Of a stretch of 64,000 nucleotides of DNA, positions 35,665-43,710 are shown one piece after another; within the stretch, counting starts at the first letter, position 1, and every line of letters starts with the position of its first letter. The notes under the pieces were generated by a model that saw only the letters and a program-made list of their open reading frames with translations, ran no database searches and was not told the origin of the DNA. The stretch is from Cupriavidus taiwanensis (GTDB lineage Bacteria > Pseudomonadota > Gammaproteobacteria > Burkholderiales > Burkholderiaceae): NCBI RefSeq assembly GCF_900250075.1, contig NZ_LT977072.1:235164-299163 (forward strand). The letters are read 5' to 3'. The position numbers and the translations under genes were made by a program.

Positions 35665-36807
35665 CTATGAAGAGATGAAAGTCAAGACACGGTCTAGCGC
35701 ACCGATGATCTGCAGCATGCTGGCCAGATCACCGAACTGCTGGCGGATAGCCTGGCGCTGCGTCGCGATGGGAATGAAGCACTGGAACATCGTGGCCTCG
35801 CCACTGTTGCTCGCGCACTCGAAATGGTTGTCGAGCACTTCCGATACGTAGTTGCTCTCGCAATACGCGATCGTGGCTGCGGAGTAGGCTGGCTCAGCCC
35901 ATTGGGCGCCGGCGATTGCTGATCGATCGCGCGCTCTCGCCAACGTCAGCCGCAGATCGGCCAAAGCCGCGCAGGTTTCACCCAGCCACGCATCGTCCGA
36001 GCGTGCCAAAGCACGCAAGGTGCGTTGCGAAAGGACCCTAAGGCTGGACGAGCCGGCCTGGACATGCGAATGCCGTGGCAGGGTGTCATCGGGCGCAAGC
36101 TCCGGCCGTACGACCGAAGGCAGATAGCGCTCGATGTCCGCGTCATCTCCGCCCCAGTTTTCCTTCAGGAATTCCCGCGCACTGTCGTCATCCGCCAAGG
36201 TCGCGTCGTAGTCCCAATGCCACCGGGCAAATTCGTCCAGCAACACATCGGGCGTTCGCACGAAGAGTGACCTCGAGCAGGCGGCGTCGACGAGACTCAT
36301 GGCTGTGAAAAGCAACGAGGGGTCCGCCGCGCGCAGCGCCTGTGCCCTGGCAGTGCCGATTGAAAACACTTGCTCCCCGGGCAGCTCAATCGCCAGGTAA
36401 AGCGGCGAATTGAGCGCGTCTTCCCAACCGAACTGGGTCAGCTGGTCCGCCGCGGCGGCCTGGTCGATCAACGCGAAGCCAAACTGCAGGCGCTGACAGT
36501 GCGGGATGCGCGGGTTCAACCACGCGAACATCGCTTGCGCGAAGGCGTCGCCGGCCCCGGTGGGATCGGACACGTCGCTCGCTCGCAGCACACCTGCGTC
36601 GAACTGGGCGATCACCAGGTCGGTGATCTCGACCTCATCGCAGAAGGTCACGCGCGCCGCGGCTGGCACTGAGCGAGCGACCGCTGGCAGTGTCAGAAAA
36701 CCATGGGCAGGTCCACGTCCGGCAGCGGGATGCTGTCGGTGAGACGTCCATGCGGGTTGGTGTCCTGCAGGGAAATCAGGAACAGTCGACCGAGGATCGA
36801 ACAGCAT
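35665..36807 (-). CDS. PRTRC system protein F, with a scrambled segment
   Basis: A 380-residue protein typical of PRTRC F from about residue 38 on (LTLPAVARSVPAAARVTF). Residues 11-37 are out of character. In the next frame the same DNA encodes ISLQDTNPHGRLTDSIPLPD followed by VDLPMVF, which fits naturally between MLFDPRSTVP and LTLPAVA. So an extra base near 36780 and a missing base near 36702 cancel out, leaving an open frame with a wrong middle. Either sequencing indels or real compensating mutations. Its role is unknown. A terminator-like hairpin (36836-36852) lies just upstream. Confidence 0.85.
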   Translation of the reverse strand: MLFDPRSTVPDFPAGHQPAWTSHRQHPAAGRGPAHGFLTLPAVARSVPAAARVTFCDEVEITDLVIAQFDAGVLRASDVSDPTGAGDAFAQAMFAWLNPRIPHCQRLQFGFALIDQAAAADQLTQFGWEDALNSPLYLAIELPGEQVFSIGTARAQALRAADPSLLFTAMSLVDAACSRSLFVRTPDVLLDEFARWHWDYDATLADDDSAREFLKENWGGDDADIERYLPSVVRPELAPDDTLPRHSHVQAGSSSLRVLSQRTLRALARSDDAWLGETCAALADLRLTLARARDRSAIAGAQWAEPAYSAATIAYCESNYVSEVLDNHFECASNSGEATMFQCFIPIATQRQAIRQQFGDLASMLQIIGALDRVLTFISS

Positions 36808-36835
36808 TGTTGGGTCTCCTCAGAATGAAAAAAAA

Positions 36836-36852
36836 CCGCCCTTTCGGGCGGC
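36836..36852 (-). terminator. Terminator-like hairpin inside the PRTRC operon
   Basis: Minus-strand stem CCGCCC/GGGCGG with a 4-nt loop and eight T residues, between protein C (stop 36901) and protein F (start 36807). It would reduce expression of F, B, A and ThiF relative to ParB, E and C, or be overcome by antitermination. Confidence 0.85.
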
Positions 36853-36900
36853 TCCTGTTTGATGGCGGCAAACTGCCCGGTGGACAGTGCCTTCATGAGG

Positions 36901-37125
36901 TCAGACTTGCGCATCAGCGCCCTTCGCGCCGGCGGCGCGCACGAACGTGTAGCGAGCGACTTCGCCCTTGTGCTCCGGGCCATCCACCGCGGCGGTGGTG
37001 AGCTCCGGATACTGAGCCGCATAGACGTCCTTGACCTGTTCCGGCGTGAACTGCTGACCAGGGTCCATCAACGTCATGCCGTTGTAGGCAAACTCGCGCG
37101 TGAGCTTCGTGACTTCGATTGCCAT
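36901..37125 (-). CDS. PRTRC system protein C (ubiquitin-like candidate)
   Basis: A 74-residue protein (MAIEVTKLTREFAYNGMTLM, then DPGQQFTPEQVKDVYAAQYP). Length and the strand-turn-strand-helix pattern fit a beta-grasp fold, and PRTRC C proteins have been suggested to be ubiquitin-like. The C-terminus is GAKGADAQV; a Gly-Gly end is not exposed, so processing by the JAB protein A might be needed, or it does not conjugate. Starts 11 bp after protein E. Confidence 0.85.
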   Translation of the reverse strand: MAIEVTKLTREFAYNGMTLMDPGQQFTPEQVKDVYAAQYPELTTAAVDGPEHKGEVARYTFVRAAGAKGADAQV

Positions 37126-37136
37126 GTCAGCCTCCT

Positions 37137-37586
37137 TCAGAGCAACGATGCTAGATCCGTACCGCCCGAGGTGGCAGCGCTGCCTTCGGCTTTCGCCGAG
37201 GCATCGCCGCCAGCAGCCTCTTGCGGCTTGCTATCGCCTTCCTCGGCATCGGACGAGTCTGACGCATCCGACGGTGCCGCAGCCTTGACCAGTGCCTTGG
37301 TGGCCTTGCTCGACTGCGAGGACTTGGCCGCTTCGAGAATGGATTTGGTGGCCTCGGCCTGCTCTGCGAGCGACTGGCGGGCTGCGGTGACGCTGGCCAG
37401 GGCCTGCGCGAAGCCTTCGTCCAGTTCGGCGGGCGTGGCCGACAGCGCCAGCGGCGTGGTCAGCGCAGCATCCGCCGCATTCTTGATGACGGGAACAACG
37501 ACAACAGACATCAGGTCGCCCTGCATGGTGAGCGTGACGACCACTTTCTCACTCGCGCGCACGAGCGCAGCCAGTTCAGTGAACAT
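37137..37586 (-). CDS. PRTRC system protein E
   Basis: A 149-residue protein from ATG 37586 (MFTELAALVRASEKVVVTLT). The N-terminal 80 residues are ordered and typical of PRTRC E; the C-terminal half is low-complexity and acidic (SDSSDAEEGDS, then Ala/Gly/Ser). Lies between ParB (68 bp upstream) and protein C. Role unknown. Confidence 0.88.
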   Translation of the reverse strand: MFTELAALVRASEKVVVTLTMQGDLMSVVVVPVIKNAADAALTTPLALSATPAELDEGFAQALASVTAARQSLAEQAEATKSILEAAKSSQSSKATKALVKAAAPSDASDSSDAEEGDSKPQEAAGGDASAKAEGSAATSGGTDLASLL

Positions 37587-37654
37587 AGGTGAATCCTTTT
37601 GGGGAAAATGGAATGACGGGCAGCGCGCCGGTAGCGCGCCCCCCAGTGAATGAA

Positions 37655-39325
37655 TCAATAGCCGAGGACCTTGGGGACCTTGCCGTTGTAGTCGAAGCCA
37701 TTGACGGCCAGGAGGCCAGCAACCACTTCTGCTTTCGATTTGCCGAACAGCTTGGCAAAGCCATCGCCCAGCACCTTGCGGATGCCGAGCTCGTCTGCCA
37801 GAACCTTCATTTCGGACTTGGTCAGCATCTCAAGGAAGTCCTGCGATTTCTGCAGGTTCCAGTGATGGCGCAGATCAAGCTTGTGGTACCGGCACAACTC
37901 ACGGAGGTTGCTCACCTCCATGCCGTCGATGGCCGCTACCGTCATGCCGATCGTCAGCTGCTGGCGCCGTCCGACGCCCATGCCGTGGACCGCCGTGAGG
38001 CAGCCCTGCAGGGTCGAGGATGGTTTCTGTTCGGTGAGCTTCTCAAAGAACTTGCCCATCACGTCGCCGCTGATGTTGCGCGACAGCCCGTGCATGGCGA
38101 TTGACAGGAGATAGGCATTGGCCTGCTCGGCGTTCTGCGCGACCTCCTTGCGCAGGGCCTTGCGCCAGAGTTCGGTGCGGTACTGCTTCACCTTCTCCGA
38201 CTCGCTGATCACCGTGACAGGCTTCTCTGCGGCCGCGGAGGATTTATCGCCCTTCGTTGCCGCCGCCGGCTTGCCAGCGCCCTGCTTCCCAGCAGGTGCC
38301 TTGGCGGCGTCACGTTCTGCCTTGATTCGGGCTGCCACCTTCTGCTGGTTGCAGGCCGTATCGAAGCATTGACCGCTGAACACCTTGCCCATGGAATCCG
38401 GCAGGCCGCTCACCGCGGCACCGAAATTCTGGCAGGCATGGCACGCCTTGGCTTGTTCCTCGCCTACGCCGGTCGGGCCATCCACTTTCAGCTGAATGCG
38501 GGTATGGTTGTCGCCGGTGCGAACGATGCGCACGATCGGGAACTCTTCCTTGAGCCCGTAGGCAATGCCTTCGAGCTTGCGGTCGTTCTTTTCGTTGTAG
38601 CAGGCCCTGTTGGTGCAGTTGCCGGTGGCGATTGCCTCACCGAACATCTCCGTCTGCAACGAGGAGTTATGCGGGCAGGCGGCACAGTCGGACTTGTCGA
38701 AGATGGCCGATTCCAGGCTGCACGCGGCCGCCTCGATAGTCTTCTTCAACTCCACCACCGACTTCTTTTCGCTGACGATGACCGGCAGGAGCTTGTCCTG
38801 CTTGTCCTTGGCAAGCGTAGCCAGCAGTTCGGCATGGCCGAGCTGGATGACACGCGTGTTCAGTGCCTCCAGGACGGATTCGCTGCAATTCAGCAGCGCA
38901 AGGCGCTTGTCGAGCGTTGAGCGCGACCAGCCAAGGACGCGGGCCGCCTCGTCACGGTTTCCCTTCAACAGGCCAACGATGTGCGACGCCGCCACGGCCT
39001 CCTCGGAGGGCGCCATGTCGGCACGCTGCACGTTCTCGATCAACGCCAGGCGGTCTGCATCGGCGTCAGTCAGCACCTTCAGGGTGACGGGGATCTGGTA
39101 TTCCTCGCCATGGGCTGCCAGTGCGGCGCGGTAGCGGCGTTCACCTGCCACCACTTCGTACTCATGCCCATTCTCATCGTCCTCAATGGGACGGATCAGA
39201 ATCGGCTGGACGACACCATCCAGGCGGATGGATTCGGTCAGCTCAGCCATCTGGACAGGATCGAAGTACTTGCGCGGATTACGGCCAGGACGGATCTTGC
39301 CAATGACAACAGTGGGGTTTTGCAT
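37655..39325 (-). CDS. PRTRC system ParB family protein
   Basis: A 556-residue protein starting at ATG 39325 (MQNPTVVIGKIRPGRNPRKY). Residues 1-120 form a ParB/Srx nuclease-like domain with VVAGERRYRAALAA (the CTP-binding GERR box) and ENVQRADM; an HTH region follows (EAARVLGWSRSTLDKRL). The next 200 residues have several Cys pairs (SDCAACPH, GNCTNRACYN, ACHACQ, CFDTACN), likely zinc sites, unlike chromosomal ParB. It heads the PRTRC operon, preceded by leader copy 8. Likely binds DNA as a clamp; partner ParA is not in the window. Confidence 0.92.
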   Translation of the reverse strand: MQNPTVVIGKIRPGRNPRKYFDPVQMAELTESIRLDGVVQPILIRPIEDDENGHEYEVVAGERRYRAALAAHGEEYQIPVTLKVLTDADADRLALIENVQRADMAPSEEAVAASHIVGLLKGNRDEAARVLGWSRSTLDKRLALLNCSESVLEALNTRVIQLGHAELLATLAKDKQDKLLPVIVSEKKSVVELKKTIEAAACSLESAIFDKSDCAACPHNSSLQTEMFGEAIATGNCTNRACYNEKNDRKLEGIAYGLKEEFPIVRIVRTGDNHTRIQLKVDGPTGVGEEQAKACHACQNFGAAVSGLPDSMGKVFSGQCFDTACNQQKVAARIKAERDAAKAPAGKQGAGKPAAATKGDKSSAAAEKPVTVISESEKVKQYRTELWRKALRKEVAQNAEQANAYLLSIAMHGLSRNISGDVMGKFFEKLTEQKPSSTLQGCLTAVHGMGVGRRQQLTIGMTVAAIDGMEVSNLRELCRYHKLDLRHHWNLQKSQDFLEMLTKSEMKVLADELGIRKVLGDGFAKLFGKSKAEVVAGLLAVNGFDYNGKVPKVLGY

Positions 39326-39365
39326 CTTTTGGGTTCTCCGGGACGGAATGGGGAACCCGTTGCCG

Positions 39366-39523
39366 CACCGGGAACAGGTTCCCGGTGGGATGGAAAGGTG
39401 GGCTGGCCCGGCAAAGCGGGAGGCCACCAAACTGCAGAAGCTGGCCCCAAAAGGGGCGAAGGTCGATGCGTCTTGGACGCGGAAAGCGTTGAAAGGATAG
39501 CCGAACTCACCCTCCCCGATCAA
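39366..39523 (-). promoter_or_regulatory. Structured leader, copy 8, with promoter, ahead of PRTRC ParB
   Basis: Minus strand: -35 TTGATC (39518-39523), 18 bp, -10 TATCCT (39494-39499), P1 GCGTC-CAA-GACGC with ATCGACC (39461-39482), P2 with GCCCC/GGGGC arms (39444-39457) and P3 with CACCGGG arms (39366-39387). Confidence 0.85.
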
Positions 39524-39571
39524 TAGCCGCGCGCCGGCCCGCCGTTCTGGCGTTGGGACAGGCAAAAAAAA

Positions 39572-39590
39572 AAGCCCTCACGTGGAGGGC
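39572..39590 (-). terminator. Intrinsic terminator after the methylase-like gene
   Basis: Minus-strand stem AGCCCTCCAC region (AGCCCTC/GAGGGCT) followed by ten T residues. Lies 107 bp after the stop at 39697. Confidence 0.88.
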
Positions 39591-39696
39591 TGAGTGCATC
39601 TGAGAGGGTTTCCGTAGCGGGGGCTACGGAAACCATCATAAGGGCCATGCCGTACCGGCTGACACCCAAAAGCTCGCCAATTTCGACGTGCTTTCT

Positions 39697-40623
39697 TCAG
39701 AACAGCGCAAGCTGATCGTCAGGAACGAAGATTCGCGGGACGGACCTGGCCGCTGCCCGTTGCATCAGAGATGCGTCGAGTTCCAGCGCCCCTGACTCAA
39801 CATCCTGCGATTGGGACTTGCTCAATGCTTCAGAGGAGTTTTCATGATCCCGTTCGGGCATGGTCGAGACCTCCGCCCGCGCCTGGGATGCCCGCTTTCG
39901 ACGTAGCTTCGCGCCCCATCCCCCGAGGATGTGGGCTGGCGTAAACCAGCTCGACCACGCTTCCACGCTCAGCGCATTGCCATGGATGACAATGGCCGGG
40001 ATGTGGAGCAGCGACAGCTGCAGATACGTCATGTGAACGCACCGTGCATCGATATCGATGCACGTAGCATGCATCGTTTGCTGGTAATTGCGGCCGGCGT
40101 CATGCAGCGCATCAGCACAGGCAATGACCATGCCGCCGGCACCGCATGCCGGCTCCTCGATCGTGACAAATCCGTCTCGATCGACGTACGGGTTGCCGTC
40201 GCGAACGTTGATACCCGCCATCAGCCGCGAAACGGTGTATGGCGTGAAGAACTGGCCCGCGCGCTCATTGCCAAGGTCGAGCATCATGTAGGTCTGCCCG
40301 AGGATATCGGCTAAGCCATCCCCGTTCGGAACCAGGCGCTGAACCCGATCCTCAAACGTCATGGTGAGCGCACCTAGCATCTCGGAAAACTTGCTCAGTT
40401 CGGCGCGATCGTACTTCTTCGCGATCTCAAGATAGCGCTTCTCACGCGGGTCATAGTGGTGTCGGTCAACAGCGTTGCTAATCGCCAGGGCCGACATCTC
40501 CACAAAATCTGAGAAGACATCGTTGGTGCTATGCCGATAGCCGAACGACTTGATGAGCGATAACAGCTCTTGATGAGGATCGGTCGCGTTGACCTCGAAC
40601 TTGCGTTTGGCGGCGCGACTCAT
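39697..40623 (-). CDS. N6-adenine methylase-fold protein without NPPY motif
   Basis: A 308-residue protein with the SAM-binding part of a type I HsdM-like methylase: RAGQFFTPYTVSRLMAGI then EEPACGAGGMVIA (motif I), and DIDARCVHMTYLQLSLLHIP. Motif IV, normally NPPY/F, is not found after the GNAL segment; instead it reads VEAWSSWFTPAHILGGWGAK. This arrangement is typical of plasmid methylase-like proteins that may not methylate, or use a variant site. The C-terminal 80 residues are polar and end PDDQLALF. No restriction gene is nearby, so it is not a usual restriction-modification system. Confidence 0.82.
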   Translation of the reverse strand: MSRAAKRKFEVNATDPHQELLSLIKSFGYRHSTNDVFSDFVEMSALAISNAVDRHHYDPREKRYLEIAKKYDRAELSKFSEMLGALTMTFEDRVQRLVPNGDGLADILGQTYMMLDLGNERAGQFFTPYTVSRLMAGINVRDGNPYVDRDGFVTIEEPACGAGGMVIACADALHDAGRNYQQTMHATCIDIDARCVHMTYLQLSLLHIPAIVIHGNALSVEAWSSWFTPAHILGGWGAKLRRKRASQARAEVSTMPERDHENSSEALSKSQSQDVESGALELDASLMQRAAARSVPRIFVPDDQLALF

Positions 40624-40758
40624 CCCTGCACCTCACGCAGAAATGGGTACGCAGAGCGATTCGATCTACTGGGTTGGGGAGGCAGGTGGGGAAACATGTT
40701 CCGAAAGGCCGGGAAAGTACTTCCCGGCGGGTAGGAGCTGGCCGGTGACCTGGTAAGG

Positions 40759-40968
40759 TCAGGCGGCGGTGGCAGGCTTGGGATCCAGATTCAGCAGCTT
40801 CGCGAGAAGCCAGCTGATCAGAACCAGAAACTCGATTTCGGCAACGATGTGCAATTGCATTGCGGCAAGACGATCGTCACCAGTGGTCACAACGAAATAC
40901 AGCGCCGCGAACAGGTTCAGAACCGTCGCGAGGACGGCCAGCGTGCTGGTACGGGAGGAGATAAGCAT
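40759..40968 (-). CDS. Small two-helix membrane protein, paralogue of the 15419-15649 product
   Basis: A 69-residue protein (MLISSRTSTLAVLATVLNLF) with two helices separated by TTGDDRLAAMQL. The first helix matches the paralogue's pattern AVLAxVxxLFxALxFVVT. Preceded by leader copy 9. Function unknown; gene size and paired occurrence suggest an accessory role in the membrane. Confidence 0.65.
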   Translation of the reverse strand: MLISSRTSTLAVLATVLNLFAALYFVVTTGDDRLAAMQLHIVAEIEFLVLISWLLAKLLNLDPKPATAA

Positions 40969-40994
40969 GGACAGGCTCCGGAAATGGAGCCTTC

Positions 40995-41112
40995 CCCATT
41001 GGGAAAAGCCCCAATGGGTGGAAAAGCAGATGGCCGGTACGCCGGCAAGGTCGATGCGCTGAAAGCGCGGAGAATCGGGCGGATATTACAGCGAATTGAC
41101 GCCGATGGACAA
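40995..41112 (-). promoter_or_regulatory. Structured leader, copy 9, with promoter and compensatory P1
   Basis: Minus strand: -35 TTGTCC (41107-41112), 18 bp, -10 TAATAT (41083-41088), P1 with changed but still paired arms (GCGCT-TTC-AGCGC) and ATCGACC (41049-41070), P2 GCCGG/CCGGC (41033-41046), P3 CCCATTGGG arms (40995-41018). The paired change in P1 argues for RNA structure. Confidence 0.85.
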
Positions 41113-41126
41113 GACCCGGGGCGCGG

Positions 41127-41639
41127 TCAACCTTCAGCGCGCCGCCGTCGGCTCGCTTCTCGCAGGCGATTGATGACATCCCAGCGGCGCAGGTCAACCT
41201 CTTCCGGGTTCTCCAGGTTCGAGTGATCCAGTATCGGACCGTCATCGCCAAACGGCGTGTAGTCTTCGGGCAGTTTGCCCTCCTCCTTCAGCCGCGCGGC
41301 CTGCAGTTTTGACAGCCCGTGGCTGGTTTCGCTGATCGCAACGTAGTCCCAGCGCTGCGGCACCGCGGCTTCGGAGAACCAGTCGTCGCCCTCCCCCGTC
41401 GCAACGAGAGCGACGACGTCATAGACACTGCCTGTCGACGAGGGCAGCGCCCTGACCTCGAAGCGAACGACCTCCGGCCGTGGATGCCAGAACACCCGAT
41501 CCAGATAGCGTTTGAACGTGAAGGCATCCAGGCGCGCGATCTCCCCGTATTGCGGGTCCCCCGGAGGGATGAACTCGCGCTCGCCGGCAGGCCGGGTGCC
41601 GAGGGACACTTCGCGAAAGCTGGTGGTGGGGGACGCCAT
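41127..41639 (-). CDS. Hypothetical protein, 170 residues
   Basis: Starts at ATG 41639 (MASPTTSFREVSLGTRPAGE). Soluble, mixed alpha/beta, with acidic and basic stretches, ending RLREASRRRRAEG. No family recognised. Transcribed divergently from the plus-strand operon at 41801; its stop lies 15 bp from the -35 of leader copy 9. Confidence 0.55.
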   Translation of the reverse strand: MASPTTSFREVSLGTRPAGEREFIPPGDPQYGEIARLDAFTFKRYLDRVFWHPRPEVVRFEVRALPSSTGSVYDVVALVATGEGDDWFSEAAVPQRWDYVAISETSHGLSKLQAARLKEEGKLPEDYTPFGDDGPILDHSNLENPEEVDLRRWDVINRLREASRRRRAEG

Positions 41640-41800
41640 GACGTTTTCCGTAAAAGATGGCCCCAATTCTATAGCTTTCACCGACAACTACTGCCGGCCG
41701 GGCCGGGAGAATAGCGTTTGGCAAACCTCGTCCGTCGGGCGCCTTGACTTCGGTGCGGGGCCGGTATCTTGGTCTTAGACCATCCAACTTCTTGCCGCCC

Positions 41801-42244
41801 ATGCGATTCACCCGACTCGGACGCCACGACCCCATCGACTTTAACGCCCGCCGCGTGGCCGCCTTCGCGCGCAAACAGCAGCGCGAGCGCGACCGATACC
41901 CGCTCTTCACGGAACACGTGGCCGCCGAACAGCACTCCGCCGACGAGGAACTGGCCCGCCGCCAACGGCGCTCCGACAGGCTCGAAACGGCGATGCGCAC
42001 ACTACACGCCCGCGTCTGGCGCGAGAAGCGCGCTGTCTACTTCTCGCTGACGGCCGAGCAGCGGACGGATATTCGCACCAAGTGGCTGGCGTGGACCGGC
42101 CCCACCACCGCCCTCTACTTCGCCTACATCGTGGACACCGTCAGTGGCGAGGCTGCGCAACGCGCCGCAGCCTCCCGCGAACACGCGCTGACCATCAGGC
42201 GACGGGTCCTTGCGAGCCTGCCAGAACAACTGGAGATGGCATGA
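41801..42244 (+). CDS. Hypothetical protein at the head of the helicase operon
   Basis: A 147-residue basic, helical protein from ATG 41801 (MRFTRLGRHDPIDFNARRVA). Arg/Glu-rich; predicted coiled coil over residues 20-75. The stop overlaps the start of the helicase gene (ATGA). Upstream, TTGACT (41744-41749) and TATCTT (41765-41770) may form a promoter with short spacing. Function unknown. Confidence 0.6.
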   Translation: MRFTRLGRHDPIDFNARRVAAFARKQQRERDRYPLFTEHVAAEQHSADEELARRQRRSDRLETAMRTLHARVWREKRAVYFSLTAEQRTDIRTKWLAWTGPTTALYFAYIVDTVSGEAAQRAAASREHALTIRRRVLASLPEQLEMA

Positions 42245-43701
42245 CGCCTACCGACGAACAAGAGCGTGTCGTCGAGGCGGTACGCGCCGGTGGTGCCCTC
42301 AAGGTAAAGGCGTACGCCGGCGCCGGCAAGACTTCCACGTTGCGCATGGCCGCAGAGGCTCGCGGCCGCGCCCGGGGCCTCTATCTCGCATTCAACAAGG
42401 ACATTGCGACCGAAGCCGCCAGCAAGTTCCCGTCCAACACCCGCTGCCGGACCGTACATTCGATCGCCTACGGTGCCACCCGTCCCGAAATCACCCGCAA
42501 GCTCAAGAATCCGGTCGAGCCACCCCATCAGCTGGCCTTGCGCTACAGCCTGGGCCCGATTCGCCTGCCCACCACCATCGGCAAGGATCTGGAGCTGAGC
42601 GCCAGCAAGGTCGCTCGGATGGTGATGGACGGCGCGGCGCGCTTCTGCCGCTCCGCGCAGGGCGAGCCGCTCGCCTGGCATATCCCCGTCGAGCCCATCA
42701 TCCGGGAAGAGGAAGCCGAGCACCTGCGCGAATCCCTGCTCCCGCACGTCCATCGGCTGTGGCAGGAATACTGCGATCCCGCGACGCCATCGGCCATCAC
42801 CCACGACGTGTATGTGAAGCTTTGGGAGCGAAGCCGCCCGACGATTGGTGCGGACTTCATCCTGTTCGACGAGGCGCAGGATGCCGACGGCCTGATACTG
42901 TCGGTGCTGCGCGCCCAGCAGGCGCAAGTGGTCTATGTGGGGGACCCCTACCAACAGATCTATGAGTGGCGCGGCGCAGTCAATGCGATGGACCACATTC
43001 GGGCGCCCGAGCGTTCGCTCACCGAATCTTTCCGGTTTGGACCGGCGATCGCCCAGCTGGCAAGCCGGGTGCTCAAGCTGATGGACGAAGACGTGCCGGT
43101 CCGGGGCCAGGATCACATCGAGTCCCGGATTCTGCAGGACTCCACGCCGGGACATGACCGCTTCGACGCCATCCTGTGCCGCAAGAACGCCACGGTGCTG
43201 ACCCACCTCGCCCAAGGTATTGCCCGCGGCGACAAAGTCGCCGTGCGCGCCAATGTCGAGGAACTCAAGGCCTTCGCCGACGGCGCCGAATTGCTGATGC
43301 GCGGCCAGCGCATTGGTTACCCCGCCACGCTGGCACTCTTCGAGTCCTGGGAGGAGGTCCAGGAGCACGCCGAATCGTTCGCCGGGCGGGACCTGCAGCC
43401 GCTGGTGAAGCTGATCGACAACGAGGGAGTGGACTACCTGCGCCTGATCCTCACTCGGGTGTTCCCCGAAGCCGACGCCGACTACATCGTCAGCACCGTG
43501 CACCGGGCCAAGGGCCTGGAGTGGGATCGGGTTCACCTCGCCGGCGACTTCAAGTTCAAGAGCAACGACGAAGGCGACTTGAGCATGTCGCCGGAAGAAA
43601 TGCGGCTGCTGTATGTCGCGATGACCCGGGCCAAGCAGCTGCTGGACATCAGCGAGATTCGCCGCGACCTGTACACCATGTTCCGTGACGCCGGAGTTTA
43701 G
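42241..43701 (+). CDS. UvrD/Rep-like superfamily I DNA helicase
   Basis: A 486-residue helicase from ATG 42241 (MTPTDEQERVVEAVRAGG). Walker A AYAGAGKTST (about 24-33), motif Ia/Ib region, Walker B LFDEAQDADG, motif III VGDPYQQIYEWRGA, motif IV ESFRFG, and C-terminal VSTVHRAKGLEWD and LLYVAMTRAK. It is short for the family (UvrD is about 720), similar to plasmid and phage SF1 helicases. Together with the primase and SSB elsewhere in the window it would serve replication or repair. Confidence 0.9.
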   Translation: MTPTDEQERVVEAVRAGGALKVKAYAGAGKTSTLRMAAEARGRARGLYLAFNKDIATEAASKFPSNTRCRTVHSIAYGATRPEITRKLKNPVEPPHQLALRYSLGPIRLPTTIGKDLELSASKVARMVMDGAARFCRSAQGEPLAWHIPVEPIIREEEAEHLRESLLPHVHRLWQEYCDPATPSAITHDVYVKLWERSRPTIGADFILFDEAQDADGLILSVLRAQQAQVVYVGDPYQQIYEWRGAVNAMDHIRAPERSLTESFRFGPAIAQLASRVLKLMDEDVPVRGQDHIESRILQDSTPGHDRFDAILCRKNATVLTHLAQGIARGDKVAVRANVEELKAFADGAELLMRGQRIGYPATLALFESWEEVQEHAESFAGRDLQPLVKLIDNEGVDYLRLILTRVFPEADADYIVSTVHRAKGLEWDRVHLAGDFKFKSNDEGDLSMSPEEMRLLYVAMTRAKQLLDISEIRRDLYTMFRDAGV

Positions 43702-43710
43702 GAGGAGCCC

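Noticed and set aside
39697..40623. Classical type I restriction-modification system
   Set aside because: No HsdS or HsdR gene is present and the methylase motif IV is missing.
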